Of a stretch of DNA of 64,000 nt, positions 9,736-18,727 are shown piece by piece. The notes under the pieces are model-generated. The model was not told where the DNA came from. It was given only the letters and a program-made list of their open reading frames with translations, and did no database searches. Position 1 is the stretch's first letter. Every line of letters starts with the position of its first letter. This DNA comes from Aggregatilineales bacterium. Its GTDB lineage: Bacteria; Chloroflexota; Anaerolineae; Aggregatilineales; Ch27. A program made the translations under genes and the position numbers. The stretch spans positions 19,517 through 83,516 of the forward strand of contig JARKNX010000213.1 of NCBI GenBank assembly GCA_029976025.1, given 5' to 3'.

Positions 9736-10506
9736 CTAGACGGCGAGCACGTCAACTCCCAGCGCGCGGATGCTGGCCAGAATCTCCGGATCGGCCTCCT
9801 GATTGGTGATCAGATGGGTGATGCGGTCGATAGGAGCCACGAAGGCGGACGCGGTCTTGCCCAGCTTGGTGCAGTCCGCCACCAGGATGACCTCTGAGGC
9901 CATGTGTAGAATCGCCCGGTCCATCATGACTTCGGGCAGGTAGTCGTTGGTCAGGCCATCTTTGATGCTGATGGCGCGCATCCCGATAATCACCTTGTCC
10001 AGCCGCACTTCTCGCAATGATACTTCAGTGATATGCCCGATCATGGACATCTCCGACGGGCGCAGCAGGCCGCCCAGGACAATCACGGTGATATCGTCGG
10101 TGGTTGCTATCTCCGAAGCTACGGGGATCGAATTGGTGACCACCGTCAGGCCCTTGCGATCGACGAGCCGCTGCGCGATATACATCGTCGTTGAGCCGGA
10201 ACCGAGGAAGATAGTTTCGTCATTGTTAATCAGCCTGGCGGCGGCGTGCGCGATCCGCTGTTTGTAAGGGCGGTTTTCCTGCATGCGCTGGATGACTGAC
10301 GGCTCTGGCGGACTTTCAACGCGGTAGACGGCCCCGCCATGCGCTCGCCGCACCAGCCCGCGCCCGGCCAGCTCGTTCAAATCGCGGCGGATTGTGATCT
10401 CGCTCACGCCGAAGAGGCTGCTCAGCTCAGGGACGGTCACCTTCCCCCGTTCGCGCAGAGTCTCCAGCGTGATCCGGATTCGCTCTTCTTTAAGAAAGGC
10501 TGTCAT
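9736..10506 (-). CDS. DeoR/GlpR-family transcriptional repressor
   Basis: 256 residues. The N-terminal winged helix (about 7-58) carries the DeoR signature: VTVPELSSLFGVSEITIRRD, then LVRRAHGGAV. The C-terminal DeoRC sensor domain has the phosphosugar-like loop FLGSGSTTMYIAQRL and a run ending VVTNSIPVASEIA. Family members are usually repressors released by a phosphorylated sugar of the pathway they control. The gene follows the LacD-type aldolase gene at 10561 on the same strand (54 bp gap), whose promoter region contains DeoR-like direct repeats. Similar repeats precede the SIS gene at 13130. Autoregulation and control of the amino-sugar locus are therefore likely. Confidence 0.9.
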   Translation of the reverse strand: MTAFLKEERIRITLETLRERGKVTVPELSSLFGVSEITIRRDLNELAGRGLVRRAHGGAVYRVESPPEPSVIQRMQENRPYKQRIAHAAARLINNDETIFLGSGSTTMYIAQRLVDRKGLTVVTNSIPVASEIATTDDITVIVLGGLLRPSEMSMIGHITEVSLREVRLDKVIIGMRAISIKDGLTNDYLPEVMMDRAILHMASEVILVADCTKLGKTASAFVAPIDRITHLITNQEADPEILASIRALGVDVLAV

Positions 10507-10560
10507 AGGCCCTCATCGACTGGCGCTAATGCCAGCAGCGGTGTTTCGCAGGATGCGCGG

Positions 10561-11547
10561 TTACCCGGCGCAGTCTCCGGTCTGCTGATAATCTACGTAC
10601 CAGGTCTCGGTGAAGGTGCGGGGCGTATAAAAGTCGGTCCATGGACGGGCTGTCTGGTCGGCGATCGCGATCAGCCGCTGGAGCCGCTCGGTCGCCCTGC
10701 CGGCGAGAAACTTCTGACGTTCCGGCGCAGCCATGGTCACACATTCCTTCCAGATAGCCCGCCCGCCGATGAATCCGCTGGCCCCCTGCTGGCAGGCCAC
10801 GCGAACCTGCTCCTCGAAAACTTCGAAATCAACGCCCGCGCTCAGCAAGGCCCAGGGGACGGCGCTGGCCGCGCTCACAGCGGCGCACGCCTCCGCCCAG
10901 TCGCCGGGATCGGTGTTGAAGTGCGCGTCAACCGGGAATTCCAGCTTCAGTACGTCAGCGCCCAGCCGGCTCAGCCGCGCAGCCGTCTCCCGCACCAGGC
11001 GCGGGCGTTGCGCGGCGAAAGCGGCGCTGGAGCGCGGGACAGCGGCATCCATACTGTAGGAGAGCGGTTCCAGGAACAGCGGTATATCCTGTCGGTGGCA
11101 TTCCGCGGCCACGCTGCGCACCAGGGCATCCATTTCGTCGGCGAGCGCCCCGGAATCGGGATGGTAATAGATGAGCAGTTTGACCGCCACCGCGCCAACG
11201 CTCTTCACTTTGGCAACGGTCCAGTCGGGATCAAATTCCGTGCGCCGATACGTATCATCGCCACTGTAGCCGCTCTCTTCCAGCGCCATGATCAGGCCGC
11301 AGTGCCCGGACATGTGCATGGCGGCATCCAGCCCGTAGGTCGCATCGAGCAGCACGGCGCTGGCGTAAGGGGAGAGTGCGACGGCTGTTTCGCGTTTGAT
11401 AGCGGCGGCATCCTGAAAGGTGGACCCGGCGGGGAGAAGACGGCGGTAATTGTTGCGCTGATCGAAGGCCAGGATGGCGAAGGCATGGCTGGATGTGCTG
11501 GCCGCCTTGATGCCTCGAAACCGGCCCGGTTCCAGGGGAATTGTCAT
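10561..11547 (-). CDS. Class I tagatose-1,6-bisphosphate aldolase-like (LacD family)
   Basis: 328 residues. An upstream in-frame ATG at 11571 exists, but the ATG at 11547 has GGAGG seven bases ahead and is preferred. The TIM-barrel resembles LacD/YihT aldolases: FAILAFDQRNNYRRLLP near the N-terminus, VKLLIYYHPD (about 123-132), PLFLEPLSY with Glu160, and DVLKLEFPVD with Lys201 as the probable Schiff-base lysine. The reaction would be cleavage of tagatose-1,6-bisphosphate (or a related ketose phosphate) to dihydroxyacetone phosphate and an aldehyde. The gene is divergent from the KbaZ-like gene at 11742 and upstream of deoR, so it fits the last step of galactosamine breakdown. A sulfofructose-phosphate aldolase role cannot be excluded. 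Confidence 0.8.
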   Translation of the reverse strand: MTIPLEPGRFRGIKAASTSSHAFAILAFDQRNNYRRLLPAGSTFQDAAAIKRETAVALSPYASAVLLDATYGLDAAMHMSGHCGLIMALEESGYSGDDTYRRTEFDPDWTVAKVKSVGAVAVKLLIYYHPDSGALADEMDALVRSVAAECHRQDIPLFLEPLSYSMDAAVPRSSAAFAAQRPRLVRETAARLSRLGADVLKLEFPVDAHFNTDPGDWAEACAAVSAASAVPWALLSAGVDFEVFEEQVRVACQQGASGFIGGRAIWKECVTMAAPERQKFLAGRATERLQRLIAIADQTARPWTDFYTPRTFTETWYVDYQQTGDCAG

Positions 11548-11576
11548 GGCGTTACCTCCGACTGTGTTCATGCTTC

Positions 11577-11637
11577 AGTATAGGGCAGTTTGATTGTTTC
11601 TGCAATTCTTTGACCATTTGTGACTTTTTGCTACAAT
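11577..11637. promoter_or_regulatory. Overlapping divergent promoters with DeoR-type direct repeats
   Basis: Minus-strand promoter for the aldolase: -35 TTGCAG (complement of 11600-11605), 17-bp spacer, -10 TATACT (complement of 11577-11582). Plus-strand promoter for the KbaZ-like gene: -35 TTGACC (11610-11615), 16-bp spacer, -10 TACAAT (11632-11637). Two 20-bp direct repeats begin TTTGATTGTTT (11589) and TTTGACCATTTGTGA (11609), two helix turns apart. They cover the spacer of the left promoter and the -35/spacer of the right one, a typical arrangement for repression by a DeoR protein. Confidence 0.65.
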
Positions 11638-11741
11638 AAGAATAGCGTTTCAATCGCCGGCGGTTTCTCGCCAGGACAGCCGCCTTCATCACTGACTGGC
11701 GGGGGGGTACGCCTCTCGGTTTGCAGAAAGGTGGGAGGGGG

Positions 11742-12971
11742 ATGCGCATCAAGACGATGATCGAGCGCATAATCGACCTGCGCGAGAAGCGTCAGCTTCA
11801 GATATGCCTGCTGGCTGTTTGCCCTAACTCCGAGGCTGTGCTGGAGGCAGCGGTGCGCGTCGCTGCCGATAACGCCAGCCCGATGCTCTTTGCTGCGACG
11901 CTCAACCAGGTGGACCTCGACGGCGGCTACACTGGCTGGACGCCCGCCGAGTTCGTCGGCAAGCTGGACAAATTCGCCGCCCAGTATCACGCCGATCGCG
12001 CCATGCTGTTCCCCTGCCTCGATCACGGCGGCCCCTGGCTCAAAGACCTTCACACCCTCCAGCGCCTGTCATTTGAGGAGACCTTCAGCGCGGTGAAGCG
12101 ATCCATCACGGCCATGCTTGAGGCTGGCTATCAGCTTCTGCACATCGACCCCACTGTTGACCGCACTATAGACGGCCCGCTGCCGGTCGCGCTGGTGGTG
12201 GAGCGCAGTCTGGACCTGATCGAGCACGCCGAGGCAGAGCGCATCCGCCTGGGCCTGCCGCCGATCTCCTATGAAGTGGGCACCGAGGAAGTCCACGGCG
12301 GGCTAGTTGACCTGAGCAACTTCCGGGAGTTTTTGCGGCAGCTCTACGCCGGTCTTGCGGCCCGTCATCTGGAGGACGCGGCGCCCGCGTTTGTGGTGGC
12401 GCAGGTGGGCACCGACCTGCATACCACTTTCTTCGATCGTAACGCGGCGGAGCATCTGTACCCCCTTGTCGCGCCGTACAGGGCGCTGGTTAAGGGACAT
12501 TACTCCGACTGGGTCGATAACCCCGGCGACTACAGCGCGGCCGGGATGGGCGGAGCCAATGTCGGCCCCGAATTCACCGCCGCCGAGTTTGAGGCGCTCC
12601 AGGCGCTGACCCGCCGCGAAGCCGATCTGGTTCGGCTCGATCCGGCGGCCATATCCCCGTCCCGTTTCTTCGATCACCTGACCGGGGCAGTTGACGCCTC
12701 CAACCGCTGGCAGAAGTGGCTCCAACCGGAAGAGCAGGGGTTAGCCCTGCGCGAGCTATCCCCCGCCCGGCAGGAGTGGATGCTCAAGACCGGTGCGCGC
12801 TATGTCTGGACCGCGCCGGAGGTGGTCGCCGCCCGCGCCCGCCTCTACGACAATTTGCGCCCGATTATGGCCGATCCACATCGTTACGTGGTGGAGTGGA
12901 TCGCCGCGGCTATCGACCGTTATGTGGTGGCGTTCCATCTGTTCAACACGATCGATCTCTTCAGGGAGTGA
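11742..12971 (+). CDS. Tagatose-bisphosphate aldolase non-catalytic subunit / AgaZ-like protein (KbaZ/GatZ family)
   Basis: 409 residues. The ATG at 11742, after GGTGGGAGGGGG, is preferred over a TTG at 11721. It matches the GatZ/KbaZ family in length and motifs: [17 protein letters not shown] at the start, [31 protein letters not shown], and [12 protein letters not shown] in the middle. In enterobacteria KbaZ/GatZ supports the class II aldolase KbaY/GatY; AgaZ has alternatively been proposed as a tagatose-6-phosphate kinase. No KbaY/GatY partner is present here and a class I aldolase lies next door, which favours an independent role. It is divergent from that aldolase and shares its operator region. 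Confidence 0.85.
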   Translation: MRIKTMIERIIDLREKRQLQICLLAVCPNSEAVLEAAVRVAADNASPMLFAATLNQVDLDGGYTGWTPAEFVGKLDKFAAQYHADRAMLFPCLDHGGPWLKDLHTLQRLSFEETFSAVKRSITAMLEAGYQLLHIDPTVDRTIDGPLPVALVVERSLDLIEHAEAERIRLGLPPISYEVGTEEVHGGLVDLSNFREFLRQLYAGLAARHLEDAAPAFVVAQVGTDLHTTFFDRNAAEHLYPLVAPYRALVKGHYSDWVDNPGDYSAAGMGGANVGPEFTAAEFEALQALTRREADLVRLDPAAISPSRFFDHLTGAVDASNRWQKWLQPEEQGLALRELSPARQEWMLKTGARYVWTAPEVVAARARLYDNLRPIMADPHRYVVEWIAAAIDRYVVAFHLFNTIDLFRE

Positions 12972-13021
12972 CGGCCGGCTCTCTGCCAGGTGGGATTTGT
13001 GACTGTCCCGCGGAAAACCGG

Positions 13022-13075
13022 TTGACGCCCGGCGAAATTTCCCTTAGGATAGTCATATACAATCATAAACAATCA
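13022..13075 (+). promoter_or_regulatory. Sigma70-type promoter with DeoR-type operator at the start site
   Basis: -35 TTGACG (13022-13027), exact 17-bp spacer, -10 TAGGAT (13045-13050). Right at the expected transcription start are two ACAATCA units (13059-13065 and 13069-13075), spaced exactly 10 bp. Their complement contains TGATTGTTT, identical to 11591-11599 in the other control region. It probably drives the 13130-23144 operon under the DeoR repressor at 9736. Confidence 0.65.
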
Positions 13076-13129
13076 CATATGTTCACCTTGTCGGCGCTGA
13101 ATCTCTTTCCATAGGGGGGACTTGATTTG

Positions 13130-14191
13130 ATGGATAGTCGTGGCAAACACACATTGGCCGAGATTCTGAGCCAGCCTCAGATCTGGCCTGACGCCCTGGC
13201 CGCAGCCGGGGCGAAAGCGGATACCCTCACCCGTTTCTGGCAGGAACAGCGTTTTGCCCAGGTCATCTTCACCGGCTGCGGTTCCACGTTTTATCTCGCC
13301 CATCTGGGGGCCGTCCTCCTGCAAAGCCAGGCCGGCATCCCCGCCCGCGCTTTTCCAGGCTCAGAACTCACCCTCTTCCCCGAATCCTGTTTCGATGCCA
13401 GTGCCAACACCCTGCTGATCGCCGTTTCCCGTTCCGGTGAAACTACAGAGACGATCGCCGCTGTCGATCTGTTCCGCCGGCGCTATAAGGGCAAGGTGCT
13501 GGTTGTGACCAACACCAGCGAGAGCCGGCTGGCCCGGGCCGCTGACGAAGTGGTCGCTATCGATTCGGCGCGCGAACAGAGCGTGGCCCAGACTCGCTCC
13601 TTTAGCAGCATGGCGATCGTCGTGCAGGCGCTGGCTGGCCTGTTCGCCGGGCGGCCCCACGATCTATCGGAGCTGCCGGCAGTCGCCGGGCGTCTGCTGC
13701 GCGATTACGGGCCGCTGGCCCAGAAGCTGGGCGAAGACCCGCGCATCGAACGCTTTTTCTTCCTGGGGTCAAACGCCCTGTACGGCCTGGCCTGCGAGGC
13801 GATGCTCAAGATGAAGGAGATGTCGCTTTCGTACAGCGAAGCCTACCATATGCTGGAGTTCCGGCACGGCCCGATGTCCATGGTCAACGAGCGCACGCTG
13901 GTGACCGGGCTGCTCTCGGATTCGGCCTATCCCCATGAAGCTGCCGTCCTGCGCGAAATGAGCGAGCGCGGCGCGCGGGTTCTGGCGATCGCCGAGGAGC
14001 CGGACTCGCAGTTGGCCGCTTTCAGTGAAACGGTCGCGCTGCGAACCGGGCTGCCGCTTTACGCCCGCCTGATCGCTTATCTTCCTGCCCTGCAGCTAAT
14101 GGCATATTACCGGGCCATCTTCAACTCTCAGGACCCTGATCAACCGGCGAATCTGCACGCCGTGATTACGCTCGATCCACAGTCGTTTTAG
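13130..14191 (+). CDS. SIS-domain amino-sugar-phosphate isomerase/deaminase (AgaS-like), copy 2
   Basis: 353 residues from the ATG at 13130 (a TTG lies immediately before). Two SIS domains are seen: FTGCGSTFYLAHLGAVLL, then SRSGETTETIAAVDL and SAREQSVAQTRSFSSM in the first; LGSNALYGLACEAMLKMKEMSLSYSEAYH and FRHGPMSMV in the second. The EAYHMLEFRHGP segment is typical of the GlmS/AgaS group, where it forms the active site. The probable role is deamination and isomerisation of galactosamine-6-phosphate to tagatose-6-phosphate, the step between the NagA-type deacetylase and the aldolase encoded nearby. It is the first gene after the operator-bearing promoter at 13022 and is followed by the ABC importer genes. 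Confidence 0.85.
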   Translation: MDSRGKHTLAEILSQPQIWPDALAAAGAKADTLTRFWQEQRFAQVIFTGCGSTFYLAHLGAVLLQSQAGIPARAFPGSELTLFPESCFDASANTLLIAVSRSGETTETIAAVDLFRRRYKGKVLVVTNTSESRLARAADEVVAIDSAREQSVAQTRSFSSMAIVVQALAGLFAGRPHDLSELPAVAGRLLRDYGPLAQKLGEDPRIERFFFLGSNALYGLACEAMLKMKEMSLSYSEAYHMLEFRHGPMSMVNERTLVTGLLSDSAYPHEAAVLREMSERGARVLAIAEEPDSQLAAFSETVALRTGLPLYARLIAYLPALQLMAYYRAIFNSQDPDQPANLHAVITLDPQSF

Positions 14192-14333
14192 GCAGCTCAA
14201 CGATCCCACAAAGCCGACTTTGCGGCGACCCCCGCTGTCCAATCGAAGAAGGGAGGACTTGATCGATAAGCTAACCTTCGTTTCGCCCCTTGCACCCACC
14301 GAAGTTCGTTGTGCTGAATAAAGGAGCCAAAGA

Positions 14334-15635
14334 ATGTTCAAAACGCAAAAACTGGTCAGCTTCGCCCTACTTCTGGTGCTCGTAGCCGTGACGCTGGGAC
14401 CTGTGGCCGCTCAGGATAAGCCGGTTGAGCTGGTATTCTGGTCCATGTGGAATGAGAGTGAGGGCCAGGCCCTGGTCATTCAGCAGTGGATTGATGAGTT
14501 TGAGGCGGCGCATCCCAATGTCACGATCAATGCTGTCTGGAATGGCCGCCAGAATCAGACTCTGGTCCGCACAGCGCTGGCTGGTGGCACGGTTATCGAC
14601 ATCGTCGATCAGGATGCCGATCAGATCGCTGGCGGCCTGATGCAGGAGGGCTTCGGCCTGCCGCTGAATGCTTACCTGGATATGCCCGCCCTGGACGAAG
14701 ATGTGCCGCTCCGGGACGTATTCCTGCCCGGCACGCTGGAGCTGTTCGCCATGGATGGCGAAACCTACCTGCTGCCTTACATCTACAATACGGTCCAGTT
14801 CTGGTATGACAAGCGCGTCTTTGAGGAAGTCGGTATCGAAGTGCCCCTGACCTGGGACGAATTCCTGGCCAACAACGACAAGCTGCGCGAAGCTGGCTAT
14901 GCCCCGATCGCGGCGGAAGGCAATGAGCCGGGTTACTCCACCTTCTACCTGGCCAATATGATCGCCCGGCTGAAAGGCCCCGGCTTCCTGCTGCAGACAG
15001 TGGAAGATCATACCGGCGAGATGTGGCGCGATCCGGCCTATCTGGAAAGCTCGCGGATGCTGCGCGAGCTGTGGGACCGCGGCGATATCCCCGCTGTGAC
15101 GGTCGGCTATGTGTGGCCGCAGGGCCAGAATACGCTGGCGTTCGGCCAGGCCGCTCAGTCGCTGGTCGGGTCCTGGCTGCCGATTGAGCTATCCCTGCAA
15201 GTCGATCCGGGGTGGGTATGGGGTGGATTTAACTTCCCGGCGGTAGAGGGTGGCGAAGGGTCGGTCGCCGATACTCAGGCCCTGCTGCTGGCCTTTATGA
15301 TCGTCAAAGATACCGCCCATCCTGATGAAGCTGCCGAATTCCTGCGCTTCATCATGACCAAAGAAAATCAGCAGTTGATGGCTGATCAGGCGCTTGTCGG
15401 GGTAACTCGTATCGGCGTGCCGTGGTCGGAGGCGATTACCGACGCCGAAGAGGCAGCCATGAATGCGGAGTCGGTGTTCCCGGATGTGGACGGGGTATAC
15501 GCCAGATATCCAGAGTTCCTGACCACCGTCCTGTGGATTAACTACGCCGATCTATGGCAGGGCAAGATCACCCCTGAAGAATTCAGCGAGCATATGGCGA
15601 CCCAGTCTGCCGAGTACTGGGCCTCTCAGGAGTAG
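14334..15635 (+). CDS. ABC sugar-binding protein (family 1 extracellular solute-binding)
   Basis: 433 residues with a strong ribosome binding site (AAAGGAGCCAAAGA). Signal peptide: basic start MFKTQK, hydrophobic core to about residue 22, cleavage after VAAQ. There is no lipobox cysteine. The mature protein begins VELVFWSMWNESEG and has the family-1 pattern WIDEFEAAHPNVTINAVWNG, then NTVQFWYDKRVFEEVG and PLTWDEFLANNDKLREAGY. It would capture a sugar or amino sugar outside the membrane and deliver it to the permeases at 15715 and 16630. A perfect 28-bp palindrome separates it from the first permease gene, which may leave it more highly expressed than the membrane subunits. Confidence 0.92.
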   Translation: MFKTQKLVSFALLLVLVAVTLGPVAAQDKPVELVFWSMWNESEGQALVIQQWIDEFEAAHPNVTINAVWNGRQNQTLVRTALAGGTVIDIVDQDADQIAGGLMQEGFGLPLNAYLDMPALDEDVPLRDVFLPGTLELFAMDGETYLLPYIYNTVQFWYDKRVFEEVGIEVPLTWDEFLANNDKLREAGYAPIAAEGNEPGYSTFYLANMIARLKGPGFLLQTVEDHTGEMWRDPAYLESSRMLRELWDRGDIPAVTVGYVWPQGQNTLAFGQAAQSLVGSWLPIELSLQVDPGWVWGGFNFPAVEGGEGSVADTQALLLAFMIVKDTAHPDEAAEFLRFIMTKENQQLMADQALVGVTRIGVPWSEAITDAEEAAMNAESVFPDVDGVYARYPEFLTTVLWINYADLWQGKITPEEFSEHMATQSAEYWASQE

Positions 15636-15664
15636 GCATTTCTCGTTTCTCACGCCAATATGCA

Positions 15665-15692
15665 TGTGGGGGCAAGGCGCCTTGCCCCCACA
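15665..15692 (+). repeat. Perfect 28-bp palindrome between binding-protein and permease genes
   Basis: The left arm TGTGGGGGCAAGGC (15665-15678) is followed directly by its exact complement (15679-15692), with no mismatch. As RNA it would form a very stable hairpin, with the unpaired apex formed by breaking the central pairs. It sits 30 bp after the binding-protein stop and 22 bp before the permease start. Its form recalls short REP-like palindromes that protect upstream mRNA or reduce read-through. Confidence 0.75.
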
Positions 15693-15714
15693 AATCCCGA
15701 CCAGTGGGGGGCAT

Positions 15715-16602
15715 ATGAGAATTTCCAAACAACTGATTGCGCTTTTTTTGTTGCCCGCCAGCGCCCTCTATTTCTTCTTCTTCCTGGTCCCTACATTCAG
15801 CGCCTTCCGCTACAGTCTGTACGACTGGCGCGGCTTCGGCACTGATATGAACTTCGTCGGCATCCAGAATTATGTCGAGCTGTTCTCGGACCGGCTGTTC
15901 TGGCTCAGTATGGGCAACACTGTCACGATTCTACTGGCGGGCGGGGTCATAATATTTGGCCTGGCCTTCGTCATGACGATGATGATTTCGTCAGGCATCC
16001 GGGGGCGCAAGCTCTTCCGCGCCATCATCTTCCTCCCGAACGTCATCGCCATCATCGCCCTGACCACTCTGTGGGGGTATATCTACACTCCGCAGTTCGG
16101 GTTGTTGGGCGCGTTCCTCGGCAAGATCGGCCTCACCCAGTGGGCCGCATTCCCCTGGCTGGGACCAGATACGATCTTCTGGTCGATGCTGGTGGCCATC
16201 ATCTGGATCGAGGTCGGTTTCTACCTGGTGCTGCTGTTGGCCGGGGTGGATAAGATACCCGAAGACTTCTATGAGGCGGCGCGTCTGGATGGCGCCAGCC
16301 AGTTCCAGATGTTCCGCAAGATCACGATCCCCCTGTTGTGGGATGTGCTCACTATCGGGATGGTGCTGTGGAGCATCCATGCCATCAAGATCTTCGAGTT
16401 CCCCTTCTCGTTCACCGGCCTTGAGCCTAATGTCAACTCTTATACCGCCGCAGTATATATGTATATCCTGGGCTTCGGCCAGCGGCAGCCGATCTATCGG
16501 CTGGGATATTCCACCGCTATCGGCGTCATGCTGCTGCTCGTTGTCATCCTGGTCGTGCTGGTGCTGCGCCGGCTCATGCGTCGTGAACAACTTCAGTACT
16601 AG
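15715..16602 (+). CDS. ABC sugar permease, MalF/UgpA type
   Basis: 295 residues from the ATG at 15715, which has GGGGGG just before it. A further upstream ATG at 15664 would place the palindrome inside the gene and is rejected. Six membrane helices are apparent, the first at about residues 7-27. The cytoplasmic EAA loop is YEAARLDGASQFQMFRKITIPLL, the site that docks on the ATPase. It is followed after 27 bp by the MalG-type partner. It forms the membrane channel for the amino-sugar importer; no ATPase gene is present in the locus, so a shared MsmK/MalK-type ATPase encoded elsewhere is inferred. Confidence 0.92.
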   Translation: MRISKQLIALFLLPASALYFFFFLVPTFSAFRYSLYDWRGFGTDMNFVGIQNYVELFSDRLFWLSMGNTVTILLAGGVIIFGLAFVMTMMISSGIRGRKLFRAIIFLPNVIAIIALTTLWGYIYTPQFGLLGAFLGKIGLTQWAAFPWLGPDTIFWSMLVAIIWIEVGFYLVLLLAGVDKIPEDFYEAARLDGASQFQMFRKITIPLLWDVLTIGMVLWSIHAIKIFEFPFSFTGLEPNVNSYTAAVYMYILGFGQRQPIYRLGYSTAIGVMLLLVVILVVLVLRRLMRREQLQY

Positions 16603-16629
16603 ATCGCGGAGACATGGCAGGAGGTTCAC

Positions 16630-17514
16630 ATGATAGAACAAGCCGTGGATGTCAGGCAGAGCGCCAGGCCCCGCCGTCGCGCCCGCGACCGGCGCTGGAT
16701 CAGGCAACTGCCGGCATATATCTTCCTGGGCGCATGGTCGCTGTTCACACTTGTTACCATCGGCTGGGTCGCGCTGGCCTCGCTGAAGTCCAACCGGGAA
16801 GTCTTCCGCGAACCCTGGAATTTGCCCACCCAACTGCAATTTGAGAATTACCAGCGCGCCTGGGACAGCGCCAAGCTGGGCGAAAACTTCATGAACAGCG
16901 TGATCATCGTCGGGATCGCGGTGCTGCTGATTCTGGCGATTTCGGCCCCGGCAGCGTATGTCCTGGCCAGGGCGAAATTCAGGGGCAGAAACCTGCTCAC
17001 CGTAATTTACATCGCCGGCATCGGCATCCCGTTCCCTCTGCTGTTCATCCCTCTCTTCGCCATGCTGGCCGGGATGAACCTCACCAATTCCAGGGAGGGG
17101 CTGATCCTCGTCTATATCAGCCTGTCGATCCCGTTTACGGTGTTTATCCTGACCGGGTTCTTCTCCACGTTGCCGGCCGACCTGGAAGATTCCGCCGTGA
17201 TTGACGGGTGTAACGACTTTCAGGTGTTCCGGCACGTGATGCTGCCGCTGGCCTCCCCTGGCATCCTGACCGCCGCCATCTTCAACTTCATCGGCCTGTG
17301 GAATGAGTTTCAGCTTGCCCTGATCTTCATCCAGGACCCGGTGCAGCGGCCGCTCTCGCTGGGCCTGTACTCGCTCAAGAATTCGATGACCTATACCGGC
17401 GACTGGGCGGGGTTGTTCGCTGGCGTGGTGCTGGTCATGGCGCCCACCATCCTGCTCTTCATCCTCCTGTCGGAGCGCATGATCTCCGGCATCACGATGG
17501 GATCGGTGAAGTAA
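16630..17514 (+). CDS. ABC sugar permease, MalG/UgpE type
   Basis: 294 residues; AGGAGG lies six bases before the ATG. A basic cytoplasmic N-terminus (about 25 residues, many Arg) leads into six membrane helices. The EAA loop is LEDSAVIDGCNDFQVFRHVMLPLASPG, and the protein ends MISGITMGSVK, typical for this family. It partners the permease at 15715 and the binding protein at 14334. The nagA gene follows 29 bp later with its own strong ribosome binding site, consistent with a single operon for uptake and catabolism. Confidence 0.92.
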   Translation: MIEQAVDVRQSARPRRRARDRRWIRQLPAYIFLGAWSLFTLVTIGWVALASLKSNREVFREPWNLPTQLQFENYQRAWDSAKLGENFMNSVIIVGIAVLLILAISAPAAYVLARAKFRGRNLLTVIYIAGIGIPFPLLFIPLFAMLAGMNLTNSREGLILVYISLSIPFTVFILTGFFSTLPADLEDSAVIDGCNDFQVFRHVMLPLASPGILTAAIFNFIGLWNEFQLALIFIQDPVQRPLSLGLYSLKNSMTYTGDWAGLFAGVVLVMAPTILLFILLSERMISGITMGSVK

Positions 17515-17543
17515 GCGAGGTCCCGAAAGGAGGGAATTAACCC

Positions 17544-18698
17544 ATGCGCACAGTTATTGTCGGCGGCCGGCTGCTGACTCCGTCGGTCGCTCTGCCCGAT
17601 CACAGCCTGATTCTGGATGGCGGGAAGATTGCTTCCATCACGGCGGGCCGGCCGGCTGCAGTCGCCGGCGATCGGGTTATTGATGCCGCCGGGTTGTGGG
17701 TCGTGCCCGGCTTCATCGACGTGCATGTGCACGGCGGCGACGGATTCGACTCGATGGATGGCACACCAGAAGCGGTGTGGGGTATGGCGCGTTTCTTCGC
17801 CCGGCACGGCGTCACCTCTTACTATGTGACGACGACCAGCGCCCCGCCGGGGAGCATCCTCAAAGCGATTGAGACGGTCATGACGACGACCCGGCCCGAC
17901 GACGGTGCGCAGCATCTCGGCGTCCATGTGGAAGGCCCGTACCTCAATCCGGCTCATTGCGGCGCTCAGCAGGTTGAGGAGATGCGCGACCCTGATCCGG
18001 AGGAATACCACAACTGGCTGGAAAGCCGGGTGGTGCGCCTGATCACGATTGCGCCGGAGCGGGCGGGATCGATGGCGCTGATCGAAGAAGCCACCCGCGA
18101 AGGGGTCGAGTTTGCAGTCGGGCACAGTGGAGCCAGCTACGAGATCATGCGGGAGGCGGCCAACCGGGGGCTGCGCCAGGCCACCCATACTTATAACGGG
18201 ATGCTGGGGCTGCATCACCGCGAACCGGGGACCCTGGGCGCGGTCATGACCGATGATCGGCTGTACGCGCAGGTGATCTGCGATGGCATCCATGTGCATC
18301 CGGCGATGGTCAGACTCCTGATCCGCGCCAAAGGTGTGGGGCGGGTGATCCTGATCACGGACTCAATCCGCGCCGCCGGGCTGCCGGATGGCGAATACGA
18401 TCTCGGCGACGGCCAGATAGCCACCGTGCGCGACGGCATCGTGCGCATCCCCAGCGGCAGCCTGGCCGGCAGCACCCTGACCATGGATGCCGCTGTGCGG
18501 AATACCATTGACTTCACCGGCATGTCGCTTCAGGAAGTGCTGCCGATGGCGACCACTACCCCCGCCGAGTCGATGGGGCTGAGCGGCAGGAAGGGAGTGC
18601 TGGCGGTTGGCGCGGACGCCGATATCACGCTGCTGGACGCCAATCTCCACGTCCATACAACTATTGTTGCCGGGCGCGTCGTCTATCAGGCCAGCTAG
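17544..18698 (+). CDS. nagA: N-acetylglucosamine/galactosamine-6-phosphate deacetylase
   Basis: 384 residues, typical NagA length. Expected metal and active-site residues are present: HVHGGDG (His61, His63), HVEGPYLNP (Glu130), VGHSGAS (His194), ATHTYNGM (His215), CDGIHVHP (His250) and ITDSIRAAG (Asp273, the catalytic acid/base). The reaction removes acetate from GlcNAc-6-P or GalNAc-6-P. With SIS, ROK, KbaZ-like and LacD-like genes in the same locus, the galactosamine version (AgaA role) is as likely as the glucosamine one. Ribosome binding site AAAGGAGGGAATTAACCC. It sits in the operon directly after the importer permeases. Confidence 0.92.
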   Translation: MRTVIVGGRLLTPSVALPDHSLILDGGKIASITAGRPAAVAGDRVIDAAGLWVVPGFIDVHVHGGDGFDSMDGTPEAVWGMARFFARHGVTSYYVTTTSAPPGSILKAIETVMTTTRPDDGAQHLGVHVEGPYLNPAHCGAQQVEEMRDPDPEEYHNWLESRVVRLITIAPERAGSMALIEEATREGVEFAVGHSGASYEIMREAANRGLRQATHTYNGMLGLHHREPGTLGAVMTDDRLYAQVICDGIHVHPAMVRLLIRAKGVGRVILITDSIRAAGLPDGEYDLGDGQIATVRDGIVRIPSGSLAGSTLTMDAAVRNTIDFTGMSLQEVLPMATTTPAESMGLSGRKGVLAVGADADITLLDANLHVHTTIVAGRVVYQAS

Positions 18699-18727
18699 CT
18701 GGCTTGCTTTTCTCAGGAGTGATGCTC

